Assembly: GCA_946534715.1 (NCBI GenBank)
Contig: CAMNCW010000061.1
Span: 1 to 64,000 of the forward strand
Origin: an uncultured Bacteroidales bacterium
GTDB lineage: Bacteria; Bacteroidota; Bacteroidia; Bacteroidales; Paludibacteraceae
Reading direction: 5' to 3'
Length of the DNA: 64,000 nucleotides
The position numbers were made by a program, and so were the translations under genes. The notes under the pieces are model-generated. The model was given only the letters and a program-made list of their open reading frames with translations, had not been told where the DNA came from and did not search any database. Numbering within the stretch: the first letter of the stretch is position 1; each line of letters opens with the position of its first letter. Positions 33,672-42,493 of this stretch are shown here, piece by piece.

Positions 33672-35474
33672 TTACTCAGCGTCTTTCTTAGCGGCTTTCT
33701 TAGCTGCTGCTTTCTTCGGAGCTGCTTCAGCTTCCATGGAAGCTTTGAGCTCAGCGAGAGCAGAGAGGTCACCGAGAGTGGTCTTCTCTACTTTCGGCAG
33801 ATCCAGCTGCGGTTCAGCTGCTTTAGCCGGTTTTTGTGCTTTAGCCGGAGCCTCTTTGCGCTCCTCCCAAGTGCGGAGGTGGCTAACGAGGATACGTTTT
33901 GCATCGCGATTGAACTCGATTACCTTGAACGGCAGAGTGTCGCCCACAGCAACCGGCGATTTGTCCTCTTTCTGGAGGTGACGGGTTGTGCAGAATGCCT
34001 CAACACCTTCCTCGAGGGAAACAACAGCGCCTTTGTCGGTCAGTTCAACTACTTTACCGTCAACAACGGTGTCCACACCGAACTTAGCCTCGAGCTCCTC
34101 CCAAGGATTCTCCTCGAGTTGCTTGTGACCAAGGCTCAGACGGCGGTTAGCTACGTCGATGTCGAGAACAACTACCTCGATTTGAGCACCGATTTGGGTG
34201 AACTCATTCGGGTGTTTGATCTTCTTGGTCCAGCTGAGGTCAGAGATGTGGATGAGTCCGTCAACGCCTTCCTCGATCTCAACGAAGACACCGAAGTTGG
34301 TGAAGTTACGAACTTTAGCCCAGTGACGTGTACCGACAGCGTACTTGGTCTCCACGTTAGCCCACGGATCAGCCTTGAGTTGCTTGATACCAAGGCTCAT
34401 CTTACGCTCAGCGCGGTCGAGAGTGAGGATAACAGCATCTACCTCGTCGCCGACTTTCAAGAAGTCGTTAGCGGAACGGAGGTGTTGGCTCCAGCTCATC
34501 TCAGAAACGTGAACAAGACCCTCAACGCCCTCTGCGATCTCAACGAATGCTCCGTAATCAGCCATTACGACTACCTTACCGTGTACCTTGTCGCCAACCT
34601 TCAGGTTCGGATCAAGGGCATCCCACGGATGCGGAGTGAGCTGCTTCAGACCAAGAGCGATGCGTTTTTTATCCTCATCGAAATCAAGGATAACAACATT
34701 GATCTTCTGGTCGAGTTGCAGGAGCTCGTGCGGATCGTTTACGCGGCCCCAGCTGAGGTCGGTAATATGAATGAGACCGTCCACACCACCGAGGTCGATG
34801 AATACGCCATAGTTGGTGATGTTCTTAACGGTACCCTCGAGTACCTGACCCTTCTCGAGCTTGCCAACGATCTCAGCCTTTTGAGCCTCGAGTTCAGCCT
34901 CGATAAGTGCTTTGTGAGAAACAACGACGTTACGGAACTCAGGGTTCAGTTTAACGATCTTGAACTCCATGGTTTTGCCTACGAGCATGTCGTAGTCGCG
35001 AACCGGCTTCACGTCGATCTGGCTACCCGGGAGGAATGCCTCCATACCGAGAACGTCCACGATCATGCCGCCTTTCGAACGCCATTTGATGTAACCGGTA
35101 ACGATCTCACCAGCGTTGTAAGCCTCGTTAACGCGGTCCCAAGCGCGAGCGGTACGAGCCTCTTTGTGCGAGAGCACGAGCTGACCCTTCTTGTCCTCCT
35201 GGGACTGAATGTACACCTCTACTTTGTCGCCCACTTTGAGGTCAGGGTTGTAACGGAACTCAGCTGCCGGAACGATACCGTCCGACTTGTAACCAACGTT
35301 AACAACTACCTCACGTTTGTTGATGGAAATAACGGTACCCTCTACTACCTCATTGTCCTTGATAGCTGCGAGAGTGTCGTTGTACTTTTGAATTTCTTCT
35401 TCGTTTTGTTTGCCTTGCTTTTGTGCTTCATAGGCATCCCAGTCGAAGTTCTGGAGAGAAAGATTTTCTGCCAT
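33672..35474 (-). CDS. rpsA: 30S ribosomal protein S1
   Basis: S1 binds mRNA leaders and helps initiation; in Bacteroidota, which lack Shine-Dalgarno use, it is thought to matter especially. The 600-residue protein carries six S1 (OB-fold) domains, each with a signature such as GMIVDVLGMEAFLPGSQ, GVFIDLGGVDGLIHITDLSW, GAFVEIAEGVEGLVHVSEMSW and GVFVEIEEGVDGLIHISDLSW, then an Ala/Lys-rich tail (PKKAAAKKAAKK). Own promoter (35593-35623), long leader with TTAAC repeats, own terminator. Monocistronic. Confidence 0.98.
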   Translation of the reverse strand: MAENLSLQNFDWDAYEAQKQGKQNEEEIQKYNDTLAAIKDNEVVEGTVISINKREVVVNVGYKSDGIVPAAEFRYNPDLKVGDKVEVYIQSQEDKKGQLVLSHKEARTARAWDRVNEAYNAGEIVTGYIKWRSKGGMIVDVLGMEAFLPGSQIDVKPVRDYDMLVGKTMEFKIVKLNPEFRNVVVSHKALIEAELEAQKAEIVGKLEKGQVLEGTVKNITNYGVFIDLGGVDGLIHITDLSWGRVNDPHELLQLDQKINVVILDFDEDKKRIALGLKQLTPHPWDALDPNLKVGDKVHGKVVVMADYGAFVEIAEGVEGLVHVSEMSWSQHLRSANDFLKVGDEVDAVILTLDRAERKMSLGIKQLKADPWANVETKYAVGTRHWAKVRNFTNFGVFVEIEEGVDGLIHISDLSWTKKIKHPNEFTQIGAQIEVVVLDIDVANRRLSLGHKQLEENPWEELEAKFGVDTVVDGKVVELTDKGAVVSLEEGVEAFCTTRHLQKEDKSPVAVGDTLPFKVIEFNRDAKRILVSHLRTWEERKEAPAKAQKPAKAAEPQLDLPKVEKTTLGDLSALAELKASMEAEAAPKKAAAKKAAKKDAE

Positions 35475-35592
35475 AGTGGTAGATAAGTGTGCTACGCACG
35501 TTAAGCCGTTAAGCTGTTAAATTGTTAAAGCGTTAAGTGCCCAGCACGTTAAAAATTAAACATGTTAGCCTTTTTCATTGCGAAAAAGCGTA
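35475..35592 (-). promoter_or_regulatory. rpsA leader with TTAAC repeats
   Basis: The leader of about 110 bases carries at least six TTAAC units at 8-9 base steps (about 35505-35565), plus GTGC/GCAC arms either side. S1 is autoregulated through its leader in other bacteria; a similar role here is inference. Confidence 0.5.
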
Positions 35593-35623
35593 CAAAGTTA
35601 CTTCTTTTTTTTGATATACGCAA
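35593..35623 (-). promoter_or_regulatory. rpsA promoter
   Basis: Minus strand: TTTG (ending 35621), 20 bases beginning CGTATATC, TAACTTTG (35600-35593). Confidence 0.83.
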
Positions 35624-35641
35624 ATTTTTTAGCAAAATAAT

Positions 35642-35672
35642 TTGGATATTTGCGAAAAAAGTTGTAATTTTG
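35642..35672 (+). promoter_or_regulatory. Promoter of the toxin-antitoxin unit
   Basis: TTG at 35642-35644, 20 bases, TAATTTTG at 35665-35672. A two-codon frame ATG AAG TAA (35690-35698) ends one base before the antitoxin ATG. Confidence 0.8.
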
Positions 35673-35699
35673 CAGCGGATTTAGCAAATATGAAGTAAT

Positions 35700-35954
35700 A
35701 TGAGCACGGTAGCATTACAAAATCTATGGGAAACGATCCTCGGTTACAATCTTTCTACCGCCAATAAACGGTGGCTGGCCGAGCACTTGATTGAACAGGT
35801 GGAGCAGGAAACGGCAGAACAAGTCGAGCCTTACACTATGGCGGAAATAGATGAGCGAATTGATCGCGCCGAAGCTGACATCGCAGCCGGCAGAGTGCAT
35901 TCACGCGCAGAAATGTCAAAGATGATGAATGATTTTGTTGCGCAGTATGAGTAA
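35700..35954 (+). CDS. Type II antitoxin
   Basis: The 84-residue acidic, helical protein contains TMAEIDERIDRAEADIAAGRVHSRAEMSKMM, resembling the short antitoxins that precede RelE/ParE toxins in Bacteroidota. It would neutralise the toxin by binding it, and probably represses its own promoter 27 bases upstream (family inference). Overlaps the toxin gene by 8 bases. Confidence 0.78.
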   Translation: MSTVALQNLWETILGYNLSTANKRWLAEHLIEQVEQETAEQVEPYTMAEIDERIDRAEADIAAGRVHSRAEMSKMMNDFVAQYE

Positions 35955-36267
35955 ATATAAAATTCAATGGGCAGCAGAAGCACGGTCTCGATGGCGTGAA
36001 ACGGCAGCGTATATCCGTGAAGAGTGGGGGATGACGGCTCTCCGAAAATTCAAGAAGAAAACCGAAGAAAGTCAAGATCAATTAGAAGAATTCCCCGCTT
36101 TAGGTAAGATAGAACCATTATTGGCAGACAGAAATGAATTGTACAGAAGCATAGTTTTAACCGAGCAGAACAAAATAATTTATTTTGTAAAAAACGATAC
36201 AATTTATATAGCGGACTTGTGGGACACTCGTCGTGAGCCCAAAGGGCAAGCAAGCCAATTAAAATAG
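35947..36267 (+). CDS. RelE/ParE-family toxin
   Basis: The 106-residue protein is basic with the family pattern IQWAAEARSRWRETAAYIREEWG, FPALGKIEPLL and a C-terminal NKIIYFVKNDTIYIADLWDTRREP (the usual YRIxY...IxILxVxHxRR region). Start ATG 35947, within the antitoxin end. Predicted ribosome-dependent mRNase or gyrase poison; the sequence alone does not separate RelE from ParE activity. Confidence 0.85.
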   Translation: MSKYKIQWAAEARSRWRETAAYIREEWGMTALRKFKKKTEESQDQLEEFPALGKIEPLLADRNELYRSIVLTEQNKIIYFVKNDTIYIADLWDTRREPKGQASQLK

Positions 36268-36290
36268 CAAAAACAAACTGTAAAAATATT

Positions 36291-37934
36291 ATGGCTAATT
36301 ACAAATGGAGTTTTGCGAATGTGGGTGGTGTGACCCGCGTACGCATTCAGGCGGCGGAGGATATCCGTCATTTGGGAGAGTTAGACAAGAAAATGTGGAC
36401 CGTGCTTTCGTGCCCGGTCAACGGTCTTGAGATTAGCAGTGAGTCGCTGGGGCTGATGGATACCGACGGCGACGGCAAACTGCGTGTGAAAGAGGTGATA
36501 GCTACAGCCGAGTGGCTCTGCGCGACACTCAAAGATCCGCAGTCACTCTTCGAGAAGAAAGACGAATTGGCGGTGGACAATATCGCAGACGAGGCGATTA
36601 AGACGGTAGCGGAGAAATTAGCGACAAACGGTGTTGTGAACTTAGCGGCTGTGCAGGCTGCGATTGATGCGGTGACCATTGAGGCAAAGGAAGTTCCGGC
36701 GGCTCCGTTGGGGGCAGATGTGATGGCGGCATACAAGGAGAAAAGCGCTGAATATACCGCTTATTACGAGCTGGAGAAGTTACAGAAACTCGGTCTGGCT
36801 ACGATCCCTGAGGAAACGCCGAAACCCGGAATGAAGGAAGAGGATTTCCTGAAAATGGGTGCGCAGATAGCAGAGTGGGAGGCCGCGAAAGGTGAGGCGG
36901 AGAAAGCTAATGCCGATGCGTTAGCTGCTGCGAAAGCGGTGTTCATGCCGTTGCGTAAGTTGCTGCTCATTCACCGCGATTTCTATCGTCTGTTGCGTAA
37001 CTTCATAACGTTCGAAGATTTCTATGACCGCGACCCGGAGACCGTTGCTTCGTTCGAGGCGGGTACACTCATTATTGATCAACGCGCGTGCCACCTGTGT
37101 ATGCGCGTGAATGACCTGCCCAAACACGATGTGCAGGCTCCGTTGAGCGGCATATATCTGCTGTACTGCAACTGCGAGAGCAAGAAACTCGGCAAATCCA
37201 TGCAGATCGTAGCCGCCATGACGCAAGGCGAAATCAAGAACCTGAGCGTCGGCAAAAACGGTATTTTCTATGACAATGAGGGCAACGACTACGATGCTTC
37301 GGTATTCAAAATCATCGATAACCCGATCTCTATCCGTCAGGCGTTCTGGACTCCTTACCGCAAGCTCAGCAACTGGATCGAGGCAAAAATCAACAAGTCC
37401 GCGGCGGAGAAAGATGCTGCTGTGATGAGCGATGTGACGTCCAAGATCGAGGCCAAAGCAGAAGGCAAAGCAGAGGCGGAAAAACCGGCATTCGACATCG
37501 CCAAGTTCGCCGGTATCTTTGCTGCCATCGGTATGGCTTTAGGCATGATCGGTACCGCTTTGGCATCGGTGGCCAAAGGAATGAGCGGTTTCACATGGTG
37601 GCAGTTGCTGATTGTGTTCGTATGTATTCTGCTGGTTATCAGCGGTCCGAGCATGATCATGGCGTGGATGAAACTGCGTCGTCGTAACTTGGCTCCGGTG
37701 CTCAACGCCAACGGCTGGGCAGTTAACTCTGACGCGATGATCTCGGTGCTCTTCGGTCGTACGCTGACCGAACAAGCAGTCTTCCCGATCGTTAAAGCTC
37801 CCCAGTTGAAAGTCGAAAAGGCCGGATGGAAAAAATGGCTTATCGGAATATGTTTAACTCTCTTATTGATAGCAATTATATGCGTGGTATTACATCTCTG
37901 TGGCTTTTGCTCCTGCTGCTCCTGCTGCCAGTAA
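36291..37934 (+). CDS. EF-hand-containing membrane protein with Cys-rich C-terminus
   Basis: The 547-residue protein of unknown function has a perfect EF-hand loop at residues 57-68 ([12 protein letters not shown]), a helical Ala/Glu/Lys-rich middle (about 85-240), and a Cys pair in [14 protein letters not shown] and LLYCNCESK. Two C-terminal membrane segments follow (about 400-460), then a last helix ([23 protein letters not shown], by positions 518-540) ending [11 protein letters not shown]. Calcium binding is likely from the loop. No signal peptide, so the EF-hand and middle are probably cytosolic. Follows the toxin gene by 23 bases; overlaps the M23 gene. Confidence 0.65.
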   Translation: MANYKWSFANVGGVTRVRIQAAEDIRHLGELDKKMWTVLSCPVNGLEISSESLGLMDTDGDGKLRVKEVIATAEWLCATLKDPQSLFEKKDELAVDNIADEAIKTVAEKLATNGVVNLAAVQAAIDAVTIEAKEVPAAPLGADVMAAYKEKSAEYTAYYELEKLQKLGLATIPEETPKPGMKEEDFLKMGAQIAEWEAAKGEAEKANADALAAAKAVFMPLRKLLLIHRDFYRLLRNFITFEDFYDRDPETVASFEAGTLIIDQRACHLCMRVNDLPKHDVQAPLSGIYLLYCNCESKKLGKSMQIVAAMTQGEIKNLSVGKNGIFYDNEGNDYDASVFKIIDNPISIRQAFWTPYRKLSNWIEAKINKSAAEKDAAVMSDVTSKIEAKAEGKAEAEKPAFDIAKFAGIFAAIGMALGMIGTALASVAKGMSGFTWWQLLIVFVCILLVISGPSMIMAWMKLRRRNLAPVLNANGWAVNSDAMISVLFGRTLTEQAVFPIVKAPQLKVEKAGWKKWLIGICLTLLLIAIICVVLHLCGFCSCCSCCQ

Positions 37935-38902
37935 ATGCGCAGGACCAGTTGGCGGTACCGAGTGTGCCGTTGGATAGTACAGCGGTGGATAGCGAAGGCG
38001 ATGAGCTGGAGGAACTGGACGATCTGGATGTGCGTGCATCCCAGTTGCCGGAGTGTCTGGCAGGTCTTTTCTCCCATGACACGCTGATCTTGGGCTGCGA
38101 GATGGATGTGCTACCAGCAAAGATTGTGGTCCGCACAAAAGAAGGCGATGTGATGTATAAATTAGCGCCGCAGTTCATGTTGGGTGACAGTACGCTGTTC
38201 ACCCACCACCCTGCGGACAGCGCGTACCATCATATCTGGACGGACGAGCGCGTGAACCCGTATGGCACGATGTTCGACAGCCTCCGTGACGATGTGCATA
38301 TTCCGATGGAGGGCTTTGTGTTGCCGGCTCCGGGCTATGTGACCAGTTCGTACGGCTGGCGTCGGTACAGGATGCACAAAGGAACGGATGTCAAAGTGCA
38401 AGTGGGCGATTCGATTCGTTCGGCATGGAGCGGCCAGGTTCGTATCGTGGGCTGGGATCCGCGCGGTTACGGATATTACGTGGTAGTGCGTCATGATAAC
38501 GGTCTGGAGACGATCTATGGTCACCTCAGCCGTCCTTTGGTGGACGAGTATGAGCGTGTTCCGGCGGGCTATGTGATCGGTCTGGGCGGCAACACAGGCC
38601 GTTCTACCGGAAGTCACTTGCACCTCGAGATCCGTTATCTGGGTGAGGCTATGGACCCTGCCAAGTTTATTGATTTTACATCCGGTCAGCTCAAACAAAA
38701 GGATGAGTATGTGATCGGAATCAAGGCGATGAAACAGGCGCGCGCCGAGCAGGCTGCCATGAAGTGGCACAAGGTTAAATCCGGTGATACCTTGTCCGGC
38801 ATAGCGAAGAAATACGGTACTTCGGTCAGAACTATTTGCCGCCTCAATAACATCAAAGAGACGAAGCTCCTCCAAATCGGACAGAAGCTGAGAGTGAGGT
38901 AG
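37880..38902 (+). CDS. M23 peptidase with C-terminal LysM
   Basis: A secreted peptidoglycan endopeptidase. Start ATG 37880 gives a clean signal peptide ([20 protein letters not shown]); an upstream ATG at 37826 would bury it. The LytM/M23 domain has zinc ligands in HKGTDVKV and SHLHLEIR plus [10 protein letters not shown]. The LysM domain is at the end ([18 protein letters not shown]...[11 protein letters not shown]), binding glycan chains. The signal-peptide codons overlap, in another frame, those of the last membrane helix and Cys tail of the gene upstream. Confidence 0.92.
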   Translation: MRGITSLWLLLLLLLLPVNAQDQLAVPSVPLDSTAVDSEGDELEELDDLDVRASQLPECLAGLFSHDTLILGCEMDVLPAKIVVRTKEGDVMYKLAPQFMLGDSTLFTHHPADSAYHHIWTDERVNPYGTMFDSLRDDVHIPMEGFVLPAPGYVTSSYGWRRYRMHKGTDVKVQVGDSIRSAWSGQVRIVGWDPRGYGYYVVVRHDNGLETIYGHLSRPLVDEYERVPAGYVIGLGGNTGRSTGSHLHLEIRYLGEAMDPAKFIDFTSGQLKQKDEYVIGIKAMKQARAEQAAMKWHKVKSGDTLSGIAKKYGTSVRTICRLNNIKETKLLQIGQKLRVR

Positions 38903-38918
38903 AAAAGCCTATCCCCAA

Positions 38919-38941
38919 CCCCTTCCCTTAAAAGGAAGGGG
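38919..38941. terminator. Bidirectional terminator made of a CCCCTTCC repeat
   Basis: CCCCTTCC/GGAAGGGG 8-bp stem, 7-base loop, followed by ATTTTTTATT on the plus strand; between convergent genes. Resembles the palindromes inserted in coding sequence at 49254 and 49716. Confidence 0.8.
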
Positions 38942-38946
38942 ATTTT

Positions 38947-39417
38947 TTATTCATGGTGGTAGGGTTCGTTGCGGAGGATGGTCATCGCGCGGTAGATCTG
39001 CTCAATCGCCATGAGGCGAATCATCTGATGGGAAAAAGTCATCTGCGAAAGCGATAACTTGCCGTTGGCGCGCTGATAAACCTCTTTGCTGAAACCGTAC
39101 GGACCGCCGATAACCAGCGTCAAATCCTTGCCGGAAGACATTTTCTTTTGCAGAAAATCGGCGAACTCGACAGACCTGTATTCGCGGCCGTGTTCGTCCA
39201 GCAAAATCACATCCATCGCCGGCGTGAGCGCACGGAGAATGAGTTCGCCCTCGGCGGACTTGATCTGGTCCACGGTCAGCGATTTGGCGTTCTTCAGATC
39301 GGGGATGACGGCCAACTCAAACGGTACATAATGGCTCAACCGCTGCTTATAATCACTAATGAGCGACGTGAGCCGCTCATCGGTGGTTTTGCCAACTACA
39401 AGAAGGGTGATCTTCAT
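38947..39417 (-). CDS. rlmH: 23S rRNA (pseudouridine-1915-N3)-methyltransferase
   Basis: Methylates pseudouridine 1915 in helix 69 of 23S rRNA, using S-adenosylmethionine, on assembled ribosomes. The 156-residue SPOUT protein has LVVGKT at the start, LDEHGREYRSVEFADFL, LVIGGPYGFSKEVYQRA (SAM-binding knot) and the conserved C-terminus IEQIYRAMTILRNEPYHHE. Last gene of the minus-strand unit, 3 bases after the lipoprotein gene. Confidence 0.97.
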   Translation of the reverse strand: MKITLLVVGKTTDERLTSLISDYKQRLSHYVPFELAVIPDLKNAKSLTVDQIKSAEGELILRALTPAMDVILLDEHGREYRSVEFADFLQKKMSSGKDLTLVIGGPYGFSKEVYQRANGKLSLSQMTFSHQMIRLMAIEQIYRAMTILRNEPYHHE

Positions 39418-39420
39418 GCC

Positions 39421-40356
39421 TTACGGGTAAATTTTAACCGGTATTTCCGCACTTGGAATGAGGTTGGTGATATTTGCCGAATCGGTGTCGCGGAAGTAGT
39501 ATTGGCATGAATCGCCTGTCCAGACAAAGCGATAGACGGTGGTCTGCCTGAAACTACCATCATAGCCGCTGATGGCGGTGTAATAGGTGTGACCTTCCTG
39601 GAAAACTTCCGCGGACTGAAGTCCATCGTTCTTCGCCGCATAGACACCGTATTTGACATCCGCATTTTCCGGCTTTGAGAACCGCTCCAAGGACCAAAGG
39701 ACGTAGTAAAGAAGCACTTCGCCGGGGGTGAAAATGGAATCTTCCGCCAATGTCGTACTATCGCGTGTGGTGGTGATATAGGGGAAATGCTCGTATATCT
39801 TTCCGGTTGAATCGACAGGGTAGATATAATCCCATTTGCCTTTGATTCGGTACTCGAAATGTATGTCCATCTTGCTGTCCCCTAATGTCTTGATAGAGAC
39901 CAGATTGAGCGGTCCGACTGGTTTCATCTCTACCGGGTCAACGGGGAAGGAGAACACCCAGTAATCCGTTTCCGGTTGCAGACCCGTGAAGAAATGGTTC
40001 ACCGCTCCGTATTGCAGCGAGTGGCTGGAGAAAGGCGCTACGTTGAACTCCTTTGCACGCAGCAGACCGTTGCGCCAGAACAGGTATTGGGCATAAGCGC
40101 TATCCAACGCCAACTGCATAAATTGCTTGGAGTTATAGACGGGATTGTAGTCCTCCCACGGCTCGCAGATAGCGATCAGGTAGTACGCGTCTTTGTTCGT
40201 CGAGAAATCGCACTCCACAAAGCCCGCGGAGACATTCTTGATAGACATTTTCACTTCTACGCCCTCTTTTTCCCATTTCGCTTCGGAGGAACAAGAGCAC
40301 AGAATGCTTATTATCAGGCTCAAAAACAAGAGCCCTTTGGGATGATTATTGCTCAT
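39421..40356 (-). CDS. Hypothetical lipoprotein
   Basis: The 311-residue protein has a lipoprotein signal (LLFLSLIISILCSC). The body alternates beta-strand-like segments, including FTGLQPETDYWVFSFPVD and TYYTAISGYDGSFRQTTVYRFVW, reminiscent of tandem fibronectin-like folds. No catalytic motif recognised. Its start overlaps the end of the hydrolase gene by 11 bases, so the two are probably translated together and may act at the same place. Confidence 0.65.
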   Translation of the reverse strand: MSNNHPKGLLFLSLIISILCSCSSEAKWEKEGVEVKMSIKNVSAGFVECDFSTNKDAYYLIAICEPWEDYNPVYNSKQFMQLALDSAYAQYLFWRNGLLRAKEFNVAPFSSHSLQYGAVNHFFTGLQPETDYWVFSFPVDPVEMKPVGPLNLVSIKTLGDSKMDIHFEYRIKGKWDYIYPVDSTGKIYEHFPYITTTRDSTTLAEDSIFTPGEVLLYYVLWSLERFSKPENADVKYGVYAAKNDGLQSAEVFQEGHTYYTAISGYDGSFRQTTVYRFVWTGDSCQYYFRDTDSANITNLIPSAEIPVKIYP

Positions 40357-41677
40357 ATTTCTTCCTTTCTTCTTCTTCCTGGATTAACAAGTTTTGCACG
40401 GCAGCGATAAACCGCAGACAGGTCGGCACATGTCCGCCGTAATGGCCGAAGTTATAGGTGATATTCGCCTCTTTCCATTTGGATTTGGCGCGTGTGGCGT
40501 TGGTGTAAGGAACGGTCTCGTCGTCCATCGAGTGCATGATATAGACCGATGCTTCGGGTTCCCAGTTTTGCGCAACAATGGAGTTGGCGGTCATGGCTTT
40601 GTACAGCTCGGCTACCTTGTCGGATTTCTGCATCATGGCCTCTTCCGTCAGCAGTTCATGCGTCACTTTGGTGCCTATCAACTGGTTGATCTGCGCAGAG
40701 GTGAATTTCTTGCTGTTGATCCAGTCGTCTATGTGTTCGCACAGCCGGGGTTTCATCATGTCGGAGAGTTCCATATTCAGTTTGTTGCCCTTGATCATAC
40801 CTTGCAGCACTAACGGAACGGCTACCGGATAGCCGGCTGTGTCGGTGTTCACAAAGCGCTCGTACGTGGCTTTGACGTCATACGGACCGCCGCCGGCAAA
40901 CACGCGGTGAAGACTGATAAAATCCATCGAACTATCGTCGAAATACTCCGTTTCGATCAGGTGTTGTACCGCCATCGTGTTGGCGCCGCCTTGGCTGTAG
41001 CCCATCAGATCCAAATTGGGATCTTCCGGCAAACGGTCAATCGCATCCAGCCATGGCCGAACCGCCAAGTACATATCCACCACATTGCGTGCGGTCATGT
41101 CCATTACCAGATAAGGATGCACTTCGTTGGCGGTGATGCCGTAACCCATATAATCCGGAATGATCAGCCCATAACCCAGATTAACCAGCACGCCTTCCAG
41201 CGAGAAGCAGTTACTCGGTGCTTCGGCGTTGGAGCAAACGGTGTAATGGCTCACGAGGATCATTCGTTTCGGGTGACCTTTTTTCGGCAGCATCACTTTG
41301 CCCGAAAGGGTGATCGGATTCCCGTCGTTGTCATAACTGGGATATGTGCCGACAATTTCGATGATGTCGTTCTGATTGCTCCATTTGAGCAATTCCTGCA
41401 GGAACCCGGCTCCTGTTGTTCCGGTCGTCTTGCGGATCGAACGGCCGTCATTCGGCTCTTCACCTTTCCATTCGTTCACACGGGTACCGTCCGGCAGATA
41501 GCAGTCGTTCGGCAGACCTTGCGACAAGTTGCGTTCGTTCTGACCGATTACTTGGAACTTCAGGCCTTTCGCGCCCTCAATGTTCGTGAAATCCACGTAC
41601 TCATCCTTGCGGAACTGACAACTGCTTATCGTCCCCGCGAGGATCAGTAATAATATATATTGGAATCTTCTTTTCAT
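40346..41677 (-). CDS. Secretory-lipase-like alpha/beta hydrolase lipoprotein
   Basis: The protein of about 443 residues starts at ATG 41677; an upstream start at 41707 is built from AT-rich repeat sequence. Lipobox LAGTISSC. Alpha/beta-hydrolase signatures: nucleophile elbow DLMGYSQGGANTMA (Ser), acid in HSMDDETVPY and His in GHYGGHVPTC. The LGYGLIIPDYMGYG region is typical of secretory lipases/LIP-type esterases. Probably an envelope esterase on lipid or acylated substrate; the substrate cannot be read. Confidence 0.82.
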   Translation of the reverse strand: MKRRFQYILLLILAGTISSCQFRKDEYVDFTNIEGAKGLKFQVIGQNERNLSQGLPNDCYLPDGTRVNEWKGEEPNDGRSIRKTTGTTGAGFLQELLKWSNQNDIIEIVGTYPSYDNDGNPITLSGKVMLPKKGHPKRMILVSHYTVCSNAEAPSNCFSLEGVLVNLGYGLIIPDYMGYGITANEVHPYLVMDMTARNVVDMYLAVRPWLDAIDRLPEDPNLDLMGYSQGGANTMAVQHLIETEYFDDSSMDFISLHRVFAGGGPYDVKATYERFVNTDTAGYPVAVPLVLQGMIKGNKLNMELSDMMKPRLCEHIDDWINSKKFTSAQINQLIGTKVTHELLTEEAMMQKSDKVAELYKAMTANSIVAQNWEPEASVYIMHSMDDETVPYTNATRAKSKWKEANITYNFGHYGGHVPTCLRFIAAVQNLLIQEEEERKKYEQ

Positions 41678-41703
41678 AATTGTGAATTGTGCATTGTGAA
41701 TTG

Positions 41704-42387
41704 TCAAAACCTTGCTCCGATACTCAGGTTAAACATTCTGGATTTGAGCATATAAATCGCATTGGCGTTCTTGAGCGCATACATGCCACCGTAGTCGAAC
41801 GCCACGAAATAGCGTTTGTAGTTTGCGCTGATGCCCACTAACGTGAAGTTCACCGCCGTTCCGAGCGCTGTATGTTTGCCGCGACCGTCCGTCTCGGTTC
41901 CGCCGTTGATGTCCAAACCGATACCCAAACCCGAGTAGATGTTCACATTCTCGTGGTGAAAATACGTGAACCGTATAGTGGGCATGATCACCGCGTTGTA
42001 GAAATAGTTGCGTTTGTCGCGCGCCAACTCTTTTCCTTTGCCGTCACGCGTCACTTTGTCCCAGCCCACCTCGCTCATGTCAAACATGCCGCCGAGCGAA
42101 AACCAATAGTTGAAACGATACTGGTACTCTAACCATAAATGCTGGTTGTGGCGGTAACGCTCTTTGTACTCAAATGTGGAGCTCTCCGGCATGGTTGAAA
42201 CAATGGAAGTCGGGTTATGCCACACCAAACTCTCAAACAACTGATCGCCCCAGCCCACACGCAACTCATGGGGCATGTACTGACGATCTTCTTTCGTCTC
42301 CGCGAACAAACTGAAGCCTGTTACACAGAAGAGCATCAAGAGGATTATAATTCGTCTAATTTCCATTTTTGGAATAATTATTTTCAT
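41704..42387 (-). CDS. Outer-membrane beta-barrel protein
   Basis: A protein of about 227 residues with signal MEIRRIIILLMLFCVTGFSLFA (22 residues, starting at 42366) and strands rich in Tyr/Phe/Trp (YRHNQHLWLEYQYRFNYWF, VNIYSGLGIGLDI), ending FNLSIGARF with a terminal Phe. OMP_b-brl type; family not identified. The promoter at 42396-42426 lies inside a longer frame starting 42426, so the start must be 42387 or 42366. First gene of a unit with the hydrolase, lipoprotein and rlmH. Confidence 0.7.
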   Translation of the reverse strand: MKIIIPKMEIRRIIILLMLFCVTGFSLFAETKEDRQYMPHELRVGWGDQLFESLVWHNPTSIVSTMPESSTFEYKERYRHNQHLWLEYQYRFNYWFSLGGMFDMSEVGWDKVTRDGKGKELARDKRNYFYNAVIMPTIRFTYFHHENVNIYSGLGIGLDINGGTETDGRGKHTALGTAVNFTLVGISANYKRYFVAFDYGGMYALKNANAIYMLKSRMFNLSIGARF

Positions 42388-42395
42388 TTCGTGTG

Positions 42396-42426
42396 CAAAA
42401 GTACAAAAAATTTTGCATATATGCAA
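42396..42426 (-). promoter_or_regulatory. Promoter of the barrel-hydrolase-rlmH unit
   Basis: Minus strand: TTG (42426-42424), 20 bases, TACTTTTG (42403-42396). It decides the downstream start. Confidence 0.8.
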
Positions 42427-42427
42427 A
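42412..42427. promoter_or_regulatory. 16-bp palindrome TTTGCATATATGCAAA
   Basis: Perfect palindrome covering the -33 element of the minus promoter and lying between divergent promoters. TTGCATATAT-type versions sit at the same place in the promoters at 18420, 23704 and 33451. Confidence 0.7.
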
Positions 42428-42443
42428 TAAATTGCTAAAAAAC

Positions 42444-42474
42444 TTGTTTATGTCAAAAAAAATGTGTATTTTTG
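42444..42474 (+). promoter_or_regulatory. nadC promoter
   Basis: TTG at 42444-42446, 20 bases, TATTTTTG at 42467-42474; ATG at 42494. Confidence 0.8.
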
Positions 42475-42493
42475 CACAAAATTTTTAATTATT

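Noticed and set aside
33393..35486. Open frame of 697 codons on the plus strand, antisense to rpsA
   Set aside because: It mirrors rpsA almost exactly. The repeated S1 domains and codon bias of rpsA keep the opposite frame open, there is no promoter, and the product is low-complexity Leu/Val/Glu-rich sequence.
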